From contig JADYYY010000021.1 of NCBI GenBank assembly GCA_020853395.1, positions 1-64,000 of the forward strand: a stretch of DNA of 64,000 nucleotides. Reading direction: 5' to 3'. Of the stretch, positions 48,577 through 55,801 are shown piece after piece. Below the pieces are notes generated by a model. The model did not search any database and was not told the DNA's origin. It saw only the letters and a list, made by a program, of their open reading frames with translations. The translations under genes and the position numbers were made by a program. The DNA is from Acidobacteriota bacterium. Lineage in GTDB: Bacteria; Acidobacteriota; Vicinamibacteria; Vicinamibacterales; SCN-69-37. The first letter of the stretch is position 1, and each line of letters starts with the position of its first letter.

Positions 48577-49322
48577 GCCAGGGAGGCCTCGATTTCCTTC
48601 TCGTCGAGATCGACGTTCGACCACACGTTCTTCGTGTCGTCGTGCTCCTCGAGCATCTCCATCAGCTTGATCATCTGCTGGGCCGGCTTGCCTTCGAGCT
48701 TGATGTAGTTCTGCGGCAGCATGGCGATCTCGCTCGTGTCGGGCTCGATGCCGAGCTTCTTCACCGCCTCGAGCACCGCCCCGTGCGCCTCCGGCGCGCT
48801 GATGATCTCCCAGGCCTCGCCGTCGTCTCGCATGTCGTCGGCGCCGGCGTCGAGAACGACGTTCATCAGCGCATCCTCGCTCGCCTTGGACTTGTCGACG
48901 ACGATGTGCCCCTTCTTCTCGAACATCCAGGCCACACTGTTCGACTCGCCGAGGTTCCCGCCGTACTTGCCGAAGATGTGCCGGATCTCGCTGACGGTGC
49001 GGTTCTTGTTGTCGGTGAGCGCCTCGACGATGAGCGCCACGCCGCCGGGACCGTAGCCTTCGTAGGTCACCTCGTCGTAGCTGACGCCCTCCTCCTCACC
49101 CGTGCCGCGGCGGATCGCGCGCTTGATGTTGTCGGCGGGCATGTTGACCTGTTTCGCGTCCGCGATCACGGTGCGAAGCCGCGGATTGGTATCCGGGTCG
49201 CCGCCGCCGTTGCGGGCCGCGACGGTCAGCTCCTTGATGATCCGCGTGAACACCTTGCCGCGCTTGGCGTCGGCGGCGCCCTTCTTGTGCTTGATCGTGT
49301 GCCACTTGGAATGGCCGGACAT
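48573..49322 (-). CDS. YebC/PmpR family protein
   Basis: A 249-residue member of the YebC/TACO1 family, formerly described as transcriptional regulators and more recently linked to translation of difficult stretches such as polyproline. It has the invariant N-terminus MSGHSKWHTIKHKKGAADAKRGK, then TKLIKEL-like FTRIIKELTVAAR, RAIRRGTGE and GPGGVALIVEALTDNKNRT. It is first in the yebC-ruvC-ruvA-ruvB-fabH unit, a common bacterial arrangement. Confidence 0.93.
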   Translation of the reverse strand: MSGHSKWHTIKHKKGAADAKRGKVFTRIIKELTVAARNGGGDPDTNPRLRTVIADAKQVNMPADNIKRAIRRGTGEEEGVSYDEVTYEGYGPGGVALIVEALTDNKNRTVSEIRHIFGKYGGNLGESNSVAWMFEKKGHIVVDKSKASEDALMNVVLDAGADDMRDDGEAWEIISAPEAHGAVLEAVKKLGIEPDTSEIAMLPQNYIKLEGKPAQQMIKLMEMLEEHDDTKNVWSNVDLDEKEIEASLA

Positions 49323-49361
49323 TGCTCGCTCGCTTTCCCAGATATCGAAGACGGACCGCGA

Positions 49362-49390
49362 ATTTTAGCATGCGGTCAGGACCGTTTCAG
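49362..49390 (-). promoter_or_regulatory. Candidate promoter of the yebC-ruvCAB-fabH unit
   Basis: On the minus strand CTGAAA (49385-49390), a 17-nt spacer and TAAAAT (49362-49367). TAAAAT is a 5/6 match to the -10 consensus and stands about 40 nt before the yebC ATG. Confidence 0.5.
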
Positions 49391-49474
49391 CCTGCCGTGC
49401 GAGACCTCAGCGGCGGCCGTCCCGGCGGCATCGCATCGTCGTCCGCCACCCGCAGCGCCGCGTACAATGACCGT

Positions 49475-49729
49475 GTGTCCCGCGAGGATCTGATCCGATT
49501 CGTGAGGCGCGACTGGGCGAGGGTCGCTCGAGCCAAGGATCAGCACTGGCTTCGGCAGAAGCGCAGCCGGGTGGCGTCCGACGCCTGCCGCGCGGCTGAC
49601 GACCTGCGCGGTCAGGCGCGGGATGCCGCCCGCCCGCGAACCTCGTCGCTGGCCGACCGGCTCGCGGATCTCGAGACGCATGGTCGCGTCGGGCGCGCCT
49701 TGCGTGCCGTCACTTCCTCCGTCCGCTGA
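49475..49729 (+). CDS. Small protein paired with a nucleotidyltransferase
   Basis: An 84-residue, Arg- and Asp-rich helical protein (SREDLIRFVRRDWARVARAKDQHW at the start). I recall similar short genes directly upstream of AbiEii/MNT-like nucleotidyltransferase genes, but I cannot assign a biochemical role; an antitoxin or partner function is guesswork. TACAAT at 49463-49468 ends 6 nt before the GTG with no Shine-Dalgarno, fitting a leaderless start. Its 3' end overlaps the nucleotidyltransferase gene by 50 bp in another frame. Confidence 0.6.
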   Translation: MSREDLIRFVRRDWARVARAKDQHWLRQKRSRVASDACRAADDLRGQARDAARPRTSSLADRLADLETHGRVGRALRAVTSSVR

Positions 49730-49997
49730 ACTCTTGGCCGCGCTGTCGCGCGCGCTCGCCGACCTCGGCGTCGGATGGTACGTCTTCGGCGCGCAGGCCG
49801 TGGTGCACTGGGGACGGCCTCGTCTCACCGAGGACATCGACGTGACGGTGCAGCTCGGCACCATCGGCACGGCGGACGCGATCGAACGGCTGCAGCGAGC
49901 CGGGTTCGCCGCGCGCGGCGAGGACACACCGGACTTCATCGCGACCCGGGTAGGCGTCCCCTCGCCGCTGTGGGCGTATGATGGCATATACATATGA
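49680..49997 (+). CDS. Truncated AbiEii/MNT-like nucleotidyltransferase
   Basis: A 105-residue protein with only the first half of the nucleotidyltransferase fold: LADLGVGWYVFGAQAVVHWGR followed by the catalytic-type TEDIDVTV (two carboxylates) and a helix. Normal members continue for at least another 60-100 residues with the third carboxylate. Here the frame ends with TGA inside the vapB start (ATGA). It is either a degraded toxin-like gene cut by arrival of vapBC, or a shortened functional form. The overlap with the upstream small gene is retained. Confidence 0.65.
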   Translation: MVASGAPCVPSLPPSAELLAALSRALADLGVGWYVFGAQAVVHWGRPRLTEDIDVTVQLGTIGTADAIERLQRAGFAARGEDTPDFIATRVGVPSPLWAYDGIYI

Positions 49998-50311
49998 AGC
50001 GGACGACGATCTTCATCCCGGAGGAGCTCGAACGCGGGCTGCAGATTTACGCCGGCCGCGTCGGTAAGCCGGTCGCGTTCGTCGTCCGCGAAGCCATTGC
50101 CGCGTACATTGCCGAAACGCCCGGCGCGCGCGTCCTGCCGTCGTTCGCCCGCGCGTTCGACAGCCGCCATTCGGACACGGCCGAGCGTCAAGATGAGCTG
50201 GTCTTCCGGGGACTGGCGCCGCACGGCGACGACACGCGTCCCCGCCGCCGTAACGCTCCCGCCGGCGATCGCAAGGCGCCGCGGCGACGGCGCGTCCGCG
50301 GGCCGCGCTGA
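49994..50311 (+). CDS. vapB: Ribbon-helix-helix antitoxin VapB
   Basis: A 105-residue protein whose first 42 residues form a CopG/Arc-type ribbon-helix-helix (KRTTIFIPEELERGLQIYAGRVGKPVAFVVREAIAAYI), the DNA-binding and autoregulating part of VapB antitoxins. The rest is Arg-rich and probably contacts the toxin, though it is longer than usual for VapB and may reflect a late frameshift. It overlaps the nucleotidyltransferase stop (ATGA) and shares TGATG with vapC. An AT-rich patch tatgatggcatatacatatg at its start is striking in this GC-rich DNA and may be the operator/promoter. Confidence 0.8.
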   Translation: MKRTTIFIPEELERGLQIYAGRVGKPVAFVVREAIAAYIAETPGARVLPSFARAFDSRHSDTAERQDELVFRGLAPHGDDTRPRRRNAPAGDRKAPRRRRVRGPR

Positions 50312-50718
50312 TGCCGCTGCTCGTCGATACGGGCATCCTCTACGCGCTGGCCGACCGGCGCGACGCCTGGCACCAGCGCGTGATCGAATACGTCGAAGCA
50401 TCCCGCCAGCCCATGCTTGCGCCGATCACCGTGCTGCCGGAAGTCGCGTACCTCCTGCGCGAGCGCATCGGGCCAGAAGCCGAGCAGGCGTTCGTGCGCT
50501 CGGTAGCGGACGGCGAGGTGGCGGTCGAAGGGCTCACGCGGCGAGACTGGACGCGAATCGAGACGCTGATGGCGACGTACGGATTCCTCGGGATGGTGGA
50601 TGCGTCGATCGTGGCCATCTGCGAACGCCTGAAGCTCAGAACGCTCGCCACCACCGACAGGAGACATTTCCACGCCGTACGGCCCGCGCACGTCTCGGCG
50701 CTGGCGCTCGTGCCCTGA
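50311..50718 (+). CDS. vapC: PIN-domain ribonuclease toxin VapC
   Basis: A 135-residue PIN domain nuclease, probably cutting tRNA or rRNA when freed from VapB. The four acidic metal-binding residues are present: Asp6 (LLVDTG), Glu44 (LPEVAYLL), Asp97 (GMVDASI) and Asp116 (LATTDRRHF). It is complete and translationally coupled to vapB by TGATG. Confidence 0.9.
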   Translation: MPLLVDTGILYALADRRDAWHQRVIEYVEASRQPMLAPITVLPEVAYLLRERIGPEAEQAFVRSVADGEVAVEGLTRRDWTRIETLMATYGFLGMVDASIVAICERLKLRTLATTDRRHFHAVRPAHVSALALVP

Positions 50719-50766
50719 CGCGCGTGGCGCGGTGCGGCCGCGCAGGTGAGCTGCTATGCTCGCCCG

Positions 50767-52851
50767 ATGCCCCGCAGCGACGAACCGGGGAGCCGGCTCG
50801 CTGAGCCAGCTCCGAGCCGCCGCGTGCTCGCGCTCGTCGCGGCCGCGCTCGTGCTGGCTGCGCAGCCCGCCGCACAGGATCCGCCGGCGCCGCCGCAGAC
50901 CTTCCGCGCCGGCGTCGATCTCGTCCGCATCGACGTCACGGTCCTGGACGAGCAGCACAGGCCCGTCCGCGGTCTGACGCCCGCCGACTTCACGATCAAG
51001 GAAAACGGCCGACCGCAGCGCATCGTCGCGCTCGACGAGATCCGCGCGGCCGACGTCGACAGCCCGCCGAGCGCCTGGATGCGGTACGCGCCGCGCGACG
51101 TCGCGTCGAATCGGCTCGCCGACGATCTCGGCGACGGCCAGGCCGTGGCGATCGTGCTCGACGATTTCCATACGCCCGACGACAGCACCGACATGGCGGT
51201 CGGCACGCGCGAGGTCGCCCGGTTCATCGTGGACCACCTCGGGCCGTCGGATCTGGCCGCGGTGGTCCATCCCTTCAAGCCCGGCCGCACGCAGGACTTC
51301 ACGCGGGATCGGGCGAAGCTGCTCGACGCGATCGATCGGTTCGACGCGGAGCAGCCGGAGTTCATGGTGATTCGGGAGCGAGTGTCCGGATCGGTCGGGG
51401 GCGACATCCAGCGCGACAGCCCGGCGCTCGGGCGGGATCCCTGCTTTCAAGCGCAGCCGGTGATTCCCACGCTGCGCGCCGTGACCGCCGCGCTCGCCAC
51501 CGTGCCGCAGCGGCGCAAGGCGCTCTTCTTCGTCAGCGTCGGCCTGCCGTTCAGGTTCACCCCCGGGAACACGCGCTGTCAGGGCCTGCTCTACGACGAG
51601 CTGCGCCGCACGTTCGAAACGGCACAGCGCTTCAACGTCAACATCCATCCGATCGATCCGGCCGGCGCGGCCGGGTACATGCGCTTCATCCAGCAACCGC
51701 GGCTTCGCAACGCGCGCATCGTGCCGGGCCTGACGGCCGCGCAAGCGAGCCAGGCCGCGCACCTCCGGCACGACTTCCTCGAGACGCTGGGCGAGCAGAC
51801 GGGCGGCCGGCCGATCGTCGCGACCGACGATCTGCAGGGCGCGATCGCGGCCGTGTTCGAGGAGTACGGCTCGTACTACCTCGTCGGCTACGAGACGGCT
51901 CCGAACTTCGACGGGCGCTTCAGGCAGATCGCCGTCACGGTCAACCGCCGCGACGTCGAGGTGCGGGCCCGGCGAGGCCGCTGGGCGCCGAACGCGACAG
52001 ACCTCACCGCGACCGGCGCCGGCCCGCGCCGCGTCACGTGCGTCTTCGATTGCTGGTATCTGCCGCCGAAGCCGAGCGAGGTGCAGCTCACCGGGCTGAG
52101 CCCGTACGAACCGCTGCCGCTTCGCGCGCTGGCCGTACCGGTCGCCGCCGCGCGCGACGGCTCGACGACCGAGATCGCCGCGGTCATCACCGTCCGGCTG
52201 CCGCCGGTCGTGAGGCCGCTCGACGAGACGCTCACGCTCGTCCGCACGGTGTACGACGCCAACGGTCGCGCGAGCCCGCCCGTCCTCGAAACCGCGACGC
52301 GCCGGATCGAACCGGGCCCCGGCGAGGCCGCGGAGTACGACGTCTGGTCGCGGTTCAGCCTTCCGCCCGGGCGATACGACGTGCGCTTCAACGCGACGAG
52401 CCGCCTCGCGGACGCGAGCGGAAGCGTTCACGCGGAGGTGACGGTTCCCGCGCCGGCCAGGACGCCGGCCGCCGGGCCGATCGTGCTCGGGAAGGACGCG
52501 AGCGAGGGCCGCGCCGATCCGTTCCCGAGCCTCCTGCCGGTGGCGCCCACGACGAGCCGTGAGTTCGCGAGGAGCGATCGCATCACCGCCGTGATGCGGC
52601 TGTTCGCGCCCGGCGGGGCGCCCGAACACGACGTGCACGTCACCGGCACCATCGTCGGCAGCGACGGCCGCGAGGTGCTGGCGTTGCCGAGCTCGATGAT
52701 TCGCGCCGACGCGTTCGCCGCCACCGGCTGGGCCGACTACCGGCTCGACCTGCCGCTCGCCGAGCTCCCCTCGGGTCTTCACCTGCTGAGCCTGACGGCG
52801 AGGTTCGATACCACCTCCGCCCGGCGTGACGTGGTGTTCAGGGCAAGGTAG
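50767..52851 (+). CDS. VWFA-related acidobacterial domain protein
   Basis: A 694-residue exported protein of the family described as VWFA-related acidobacterial domain (TIGR03436-type). A signal peptide precedes QDPPAPPQTFRAGVDLVRIDVTVLDEQ, then VRGLTPADFTIKENGRPQ and a VWA-like fold with VAIVLDDFHTPDD at the MIDAS position and ALFFVSVGLPF, ending in a sequence of beta-sandwich domains. It probably forms a secreted or periplasmic adhesion-like platform; the function is unknown. TATGCT at 50755-50760 ends 6 nt before the ATG at 50767, supporting a leaderless start. Confidence 0.85.
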   Translation: MPRSDEPGSRLAEPAPSRRVLALVAAALVLAAQPAAQDPPAPPQTFRAGVDLVRIDVTVLDEQHRPVRGLTPADFTIKENGRPQRIVALDEIRAADVDSPPSAWMRYAPRDVASNRLADDLGDGQAVAIVLDDFHTPDDSTDMAVGTREVARFIVDHLGPSDLAAVVHPFKPGRTQDFTRDRAKLLDAIDRFDAEQPEFMVIRERVSGSVGGDIQRDSPALGRDPCFQAQPVIPTLRAVTAALATVPQRRKALFFVSVGLPFRFTPGNTRCQGLLYDELRRTFETAQRFNVNIHPIDPAGAAGYMRFIQQPRLRNARIVPGLTAAQASQAAHLRHDFLETLGEQTGGRPIVATDDLQGAIAAVFEEYGSYYLVGYETAPNFDGRFRQIAVTVNRRDVEVRARRGRWAPNATDLTATGAGPRRVTCVFDCWYLPPKPSEVQLTGLSPYEPLPLRALAVPVAAARDGSTTEIAAVITVRLPPVVRPLDETLTLVRTVYDANGRASPPVLETATRRIEPGPGEAAEYDVWSRFSLPPGRYDVRFNATSRLADASGSVHAEVTVPAPARTPAAGPIVLGKDASEGRADPFPSLLPVAPTTSREFARSDRITAVMRLFAPGGAPEHDVHVTGTIVGSDGREVLALPSSMIRADAFAATGWADYRLDLPLAELPSGLHLLSLTARFDTTSARRDVVFRAR

Positions 52852-52997
52852 GGCTTGCGCTCATGGCTCACGGTGCGGCGCGGGTGGCGCCGGACGGGGC
52901 CGGCGCAGGCGACGCCCATGATCACGCGTGGTGCGGAGCACCCGCAGGGCTGTCCGGCGACAGGCCCCGCGCTCGCCGACTGGCGTAGGGCTCCCGG
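52852..52997. repeat. Convergent spacer with short heptamer-family repeats
   Basis: Between the VWFA gene and the methyltransferase. Heptamers such as tagggct and atggctc occur at 52852-52878, and a second cluster (gtagggc, tcccggc, tacggct) at 52985-53007 runs into the methyltransferase 3' end. No gene is seen between. Confidence 0.5.
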
Positions 52998-53819
52998 CTA
53001 CGGCTTGCGGATGAGCTTCTTCGCGAGGATTACCCAGGCCTCGGCGTCGGGTGTCCACGCTCGGCCGCGATAGTCGCCCAGCACGGCCTCGACGCGGAAG
53101 CCGGCGGCCGACAGTCGCGCGGCGATCTGTTGCACCGAGACCGTGCGGAACGTGAGAGAGAACACGCGCACGAGCTTGCGGCGGCCGCGCCGTTCGATGA
53201 ACTCCTCGTCGAAGATCGTGAGGCCGCGCCGCCGATCCTGTCGCACCGTCTCGACGAGCGTGACGTGCGTGCCTCGCTCGCTCCGACCACGCAGCCGCAC
53301 CTGCTGCCGGTACTCCTTCCACGCTGGCAGGTCCGGCACGAGATCGATACCGAACGTGCCGCCGCGCTTCAGGACGCGCGCGACCTCGGCCACAAGCGCG
53401 TCGAGGTCGCGATCGTGGAGCAACGATTGCAGCAGTCCATACGCGGCGATCACGGCGCCGAACGTGTTCGCGGCGTACGGCAGCGTCCGGATATCGCCGC
53501 GGACGATCGCCGGTCGCCGGCCGCGCTCCAGCCGCCGCGCGCGGACGCGGGCGCGTTCGAGCATCGGAGCCGACCGATCGATGCCGACGACGGGAACACC
53601 GGCGCGCGCGATCGGCACGAGGACTCGGCCCGTGCCGCAGCCAAGCTCGAGCACCGGCGGAACGGCCTGACGCGCGATCGTCTTCCAGAACGCAACGTCA
53701 CGGCGCCCGAACGTGCGCGCGTTCTCCCAATCGTAGAAGGCGGCGTACTCGTCCCAGCCCTGCCAGCCGTGTGGAGATCTTCCGGAAGGCTTCACTACTC
53801 CGGACCTTTCGACAGCCAT
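52998..53819 (-). CDS. Class I SAM-dependent methyltransferase
   Basis: A 273-residue methyltransferase. Motif I is VLELGCGTGRVLVPIA (about 55-70), the acidic strand-2 residue is in VVGIDRSAPML, DIRTLPY is the adenine-side loop and AVIAAYGLLQSLLHD marks strand 4. The C-terminal half (DLPAWKEYRQQVRLRG, FDEEFIERRGRRKLVRVFSLTFR) is of the Methyltransf_25-plus-lid type. Substrate unknown. The reading frame ends in the heptamer repeat (RKP stop). Confidence 0.78.
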   Translation of the reverse strand: MAVERSGVVKPSGRSPHGWQGWDEYAAFYDWENARTFGRRDVAFWKTIARQAVPPVLELGCGTGRVLVPIARAGVPVVGIDRSAPMLERARVRARRLERGRRPAIVRGDIRTLPYAANTFGAVIAAYGLLQSLLHDRDLDALVAEVARVLKRGGTFGIDLVPDLPAWKEYRQQVRLRGRSERGTHVTLVETVRQDRRRGLTIFDEEFIERRGRRKLVRVFSLTFRTVSVQQIAARLSAAGFRVEAVLGDYRGRAWTPDAEAWVILAKKLIRKP

Positions 53820-53843
53820 GAGCCCGTAAGCCGCAAGCCCCCG
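53820..53843. repeat. Short heptamer-family repeat
   Basis: Two or three units (taagccg, caagccc) fill the 24-bp gap between two minus-strand genes. Same family as 41882-41986, probably a decayed copy. Confidence 0.45.
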
Positions 53844-54596
53844 TCAGTCCGCGACGATGAGCTCGCCCGGCAGGATGGGACGCGTGCGCGGCAGCACGCC
53901 GCGTCGAGCGAGATTGCCGACGAACGCCAGGACGGAGAGAAAGACGACGAGCTTGAAGACGTCGGACGTGCGCGTCAGCGGAAGCACCTTCCACAGCAGC
54001 CAGAGCACCGGCTGCGCGATGCAGGCGGCCCACACCGAGCCGTAGAAGTACCGCCGCTCCTGCCCCTCGCCCTTCGTCGATCGCCGCACGCGCGGCAGCC
54101 ATCCGAGCGCGCCGAGCACCCAAAGCGTGCCCGCCAGCGGCAGGTACCCGGCGTCGTAGATCGCTCGCATCCGCCACGTGCCGTTCACGATCGCGTCCAC
54201 GAGCCCCGCGATGTTGAGCACGGCGTAGCTCACGACCTCGCTCCAGGCGAGCGTGTAGCAGATGCGGCGGTAGAGAGGATTCGGCCGGTCTTCGTTGAAC
54301 CGCAGGATGTACGGCGACGGCTCGACGCCGGGCAACTGGCCGACGTACCCGGCAATCCCGGTGCCGGCGAGGACGACGGCGAGCCACGTCAGGATCGTGG
54401 GGTCGGGCCCGTGCGCGAAGAGGTTGAACGTGATCGGTCCAGGCGCGATGAAGAACACCCAGATCCAGATCGGCCAGTGCGCCACGCGATAGCTGATCTT
54501 GTTGCGCGATCGGAGCTGGCGATCGTTGGCCAGCTCGACCCATTCTGCGTGTCCGACCTTCCTGCGGTACGACGGGGGGAGCAGAGAACGCGGCAA
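53844..54596 (-). CDS. Conserved-looking membrane protein of unknown function
   Basis: A 250-residue protein I do not recognise. About six hydrophobic segments are visible (WPIWIWVFFIAPGPITF, ILTWLAVVLAGTGIAGYVG, WSEVVSYAVLNIAGLVDAIV, AGTLWVLGALGWL, VWAACIAQPVLWLLWKVLPL, FKLVVFLSVLAFVGNLA). The N-terminus is basic and cytoplasmic. The TTG start at 54596 has TAGACT 9 nt upstream, weakly supporting a short-leader transcript. Upstream and downstream genes are not obviously related. Confidence 0.6.
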   Translation of the reverse strand: MPRSLLPPSYRRKVGHAEWVELANDRQLRSRNKISYRVAHWPIWIWVFFIAPGPITFNLFAHGPDPTILTWLAVVLAGTGIAGYVGQLPGVEPSPYILRFNEDRPNPLYRRICYTLAWSEVVSYAVLNIAGLVDAIVNGTWRMRAIYDAGYLPLAGTLWVLGALGWLPRVRRSTKGEGQERRYFYGSVWAACIAQPVLWLLWKVLPLTRTSDVFKLVVFLSVLAFVGNLARRGVLPRTRPILPGELIVAD

Positions 54597-54676
54597 AGCG
54601 CAGCTAGTCTACCGGACTCGCGCGGCGAGTCGACAGGACGCGCGGCGCATCGCAATCCGCGAGATCGGTCACGAAG

Positions 54677-54710
54677 CGGGGCGGGCCGGCCGGCGAGACC
54701 GTCCGCCCCG
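54677..54710 (-). terminator. Hairpin downstream of the dienelactone hydrolase gene
   Basis: CGGGGCGG (54677-54684) pairs with CCGCCCCG (54703-54710), 8 bp, around an 18-nt GC-rich loop. It lies 5 bp after the hydrolase stop on the minus strand. There is no U-tract. Confidence 0.4.
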
Positions 54711-54715
54711 GTCGT

Positions 54716-55603
54716 TCATCGCAGCGTCGTGTTGAACAGCGCGAGCGTCCGTTCCCAGGCGAGCTTCGCGGCGGCGGCGTCGAATCGCGGCGTCGTGTCG
54801 TTGTTGAAGCCGTGCTGGGTGCCCTTGTACAGGTAGCGCTCGTGGCGGACGTTGGCGGCCTTCAGCGCTGCTTCGTAGGCCGGCCAGCTCGCGTTGATGC
54901 GCTCGTCCACCTCCGCGGACTGAATCAGCATCGCCGCCTTGATCTTCGGCACGTCCTCGAGGTTCGGCGCGCTGCCGTAGAACGGCACGCCGGCCACGAG
55001 GTCGGGCACGCGGGTGGCCAGGAGATTCACCATGCCGCCGCCGTAGCAGAACCCGACGGCGCCGACCTTGCCATTCGTCTCGGGCCGCGCTTTCAGCCAG
55101 CCGAACGCCGCGACGAAGTCCTCACGCGTCTTGGCCTGATCGAGCTTTGGAAACAGGTCGCGCGCCTTGTCCTCGTCGCCGGGATAGCCGCCGAGCGGGA
55201 ACAGCGCGTCCGGCGCGAAGGCGACGAAGTTGTCGACCGCCAGGCGGCGCGCGATGTCCTCGATGTGCGGATTGAGCCCGCGGTTCTCGTGGATGACCAG
55301 CACGGCCGGTAGCCGGCCGGCCGCCTTGGCCGGCTGCGCCAGGTACCCGCGCATCTTGCCGTAGCCGTTGGGAGACGCGTACTCGACGTGCTCCGCCTTG
55401 ATGCGCGAATCCTCCGGCTTGATGACCTGCGCCTCGAGGAACTTCGGGCTGAGCTGATCGAGGAGCATCGCCGCCGTGACGCCGCCAACGGTGTACTTGG
55501 CGGCCTTGTCGAGGAAGCCGCGCCGGTCGATGAGACCGTGCACGTAGGCGTCGAAAAGGATCAGCAGCTCTTGATCGAAGTCGTGTGCGGTCTTCCGTTC
55601 CAT
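54716..55603 (-). CDS. Dienelactone hydrolase family protein
   Basis: A 295-residue alpha/beta hydrolase. The catalytic Cys186 sits in GFCYGGGMV, with the later Asp (about 240, in QSAEVDERI) and His (about 268, in KGTQHGF). Dienelactone hydrolases act in chlorocatechol breakdown, but many homologues have other ester or lactone substrates, and nothing here points to aromatics. Residues 26-50 (IDRRGFLDKAAKYTVGGVTAAML) form an internal twin-arginine-like segment, so Tat export is possible. The ATG at 55603 has GAGGAGA 5 nt upstream. Confidence 0.82.
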   Translation of the reverse strand: MERKTAHDFDQELLILFDAYVHGLIDRRGFLDKAAKYTVGGVTAAMLLDQLSPKFLEAQVIKPEDSRIKAEHVEYASPNGYGKMRGYLAQPAKAAGRLPAVLVIHENRGLNPHIEDIARRLAVDNFVAFAPDALFPLGGYPGDEDKARDLFPKLDQAKTREDFVAAFGWLKARPETNGKVGAVGFCYGGGMVNLLATRVPDLVAGVPFYGSAPNLEDVPKIKAAMLIQSAEVDERINASWPAYEAALKAANVRHERYLYKGTQHGFNNDTTPRFDAAAAKLAWERTLALFNTTLR

Positions 55604-55636
55604 GGTGATCTCCTCGCGCCGACGCATCGATCCCCG

Positions 55637-55656
55637 CGCGAGGCGATCGCCTCGCG
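55637..55656. promoter_or_regulatory. 20-bp perfect palindrome upstream of the hydrolase gene
   Basis: CGCGAGGCGATCGCCTCGCG is a perfect 20-bp inverted repeat centred about 44 bp upstream of the hydrolase start codon. Its size, symmetry and place suggest an operator for a dimeric regulator, but no regulator gene is adjacent and a simple hairpin is possible. Confidence 0.4.
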
Positions 55657-55801
55657 TCCTCCTCGTCGACGGCACGCCGTTGCCGGCGCTCCCCGTGATG
55701 GCCGGAGGCCGCCCGTGCCGCGATCGGATCGAGTGTCGTCAGCCTGTGTGAGTCAGTGATGATACCGGCGAATGCTGGACCGGGCAATCGCCGGCGCCGG
55801 A
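55657..55801. other. Intergenic gap upstream of the hydrolase gene
   Basis: About 145 bp between the palindrome and the 3' end of the DUF5916 gene, both flanking genes on the minus strand. No gene or convincing promoter is visible. Confidence 0.4.
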
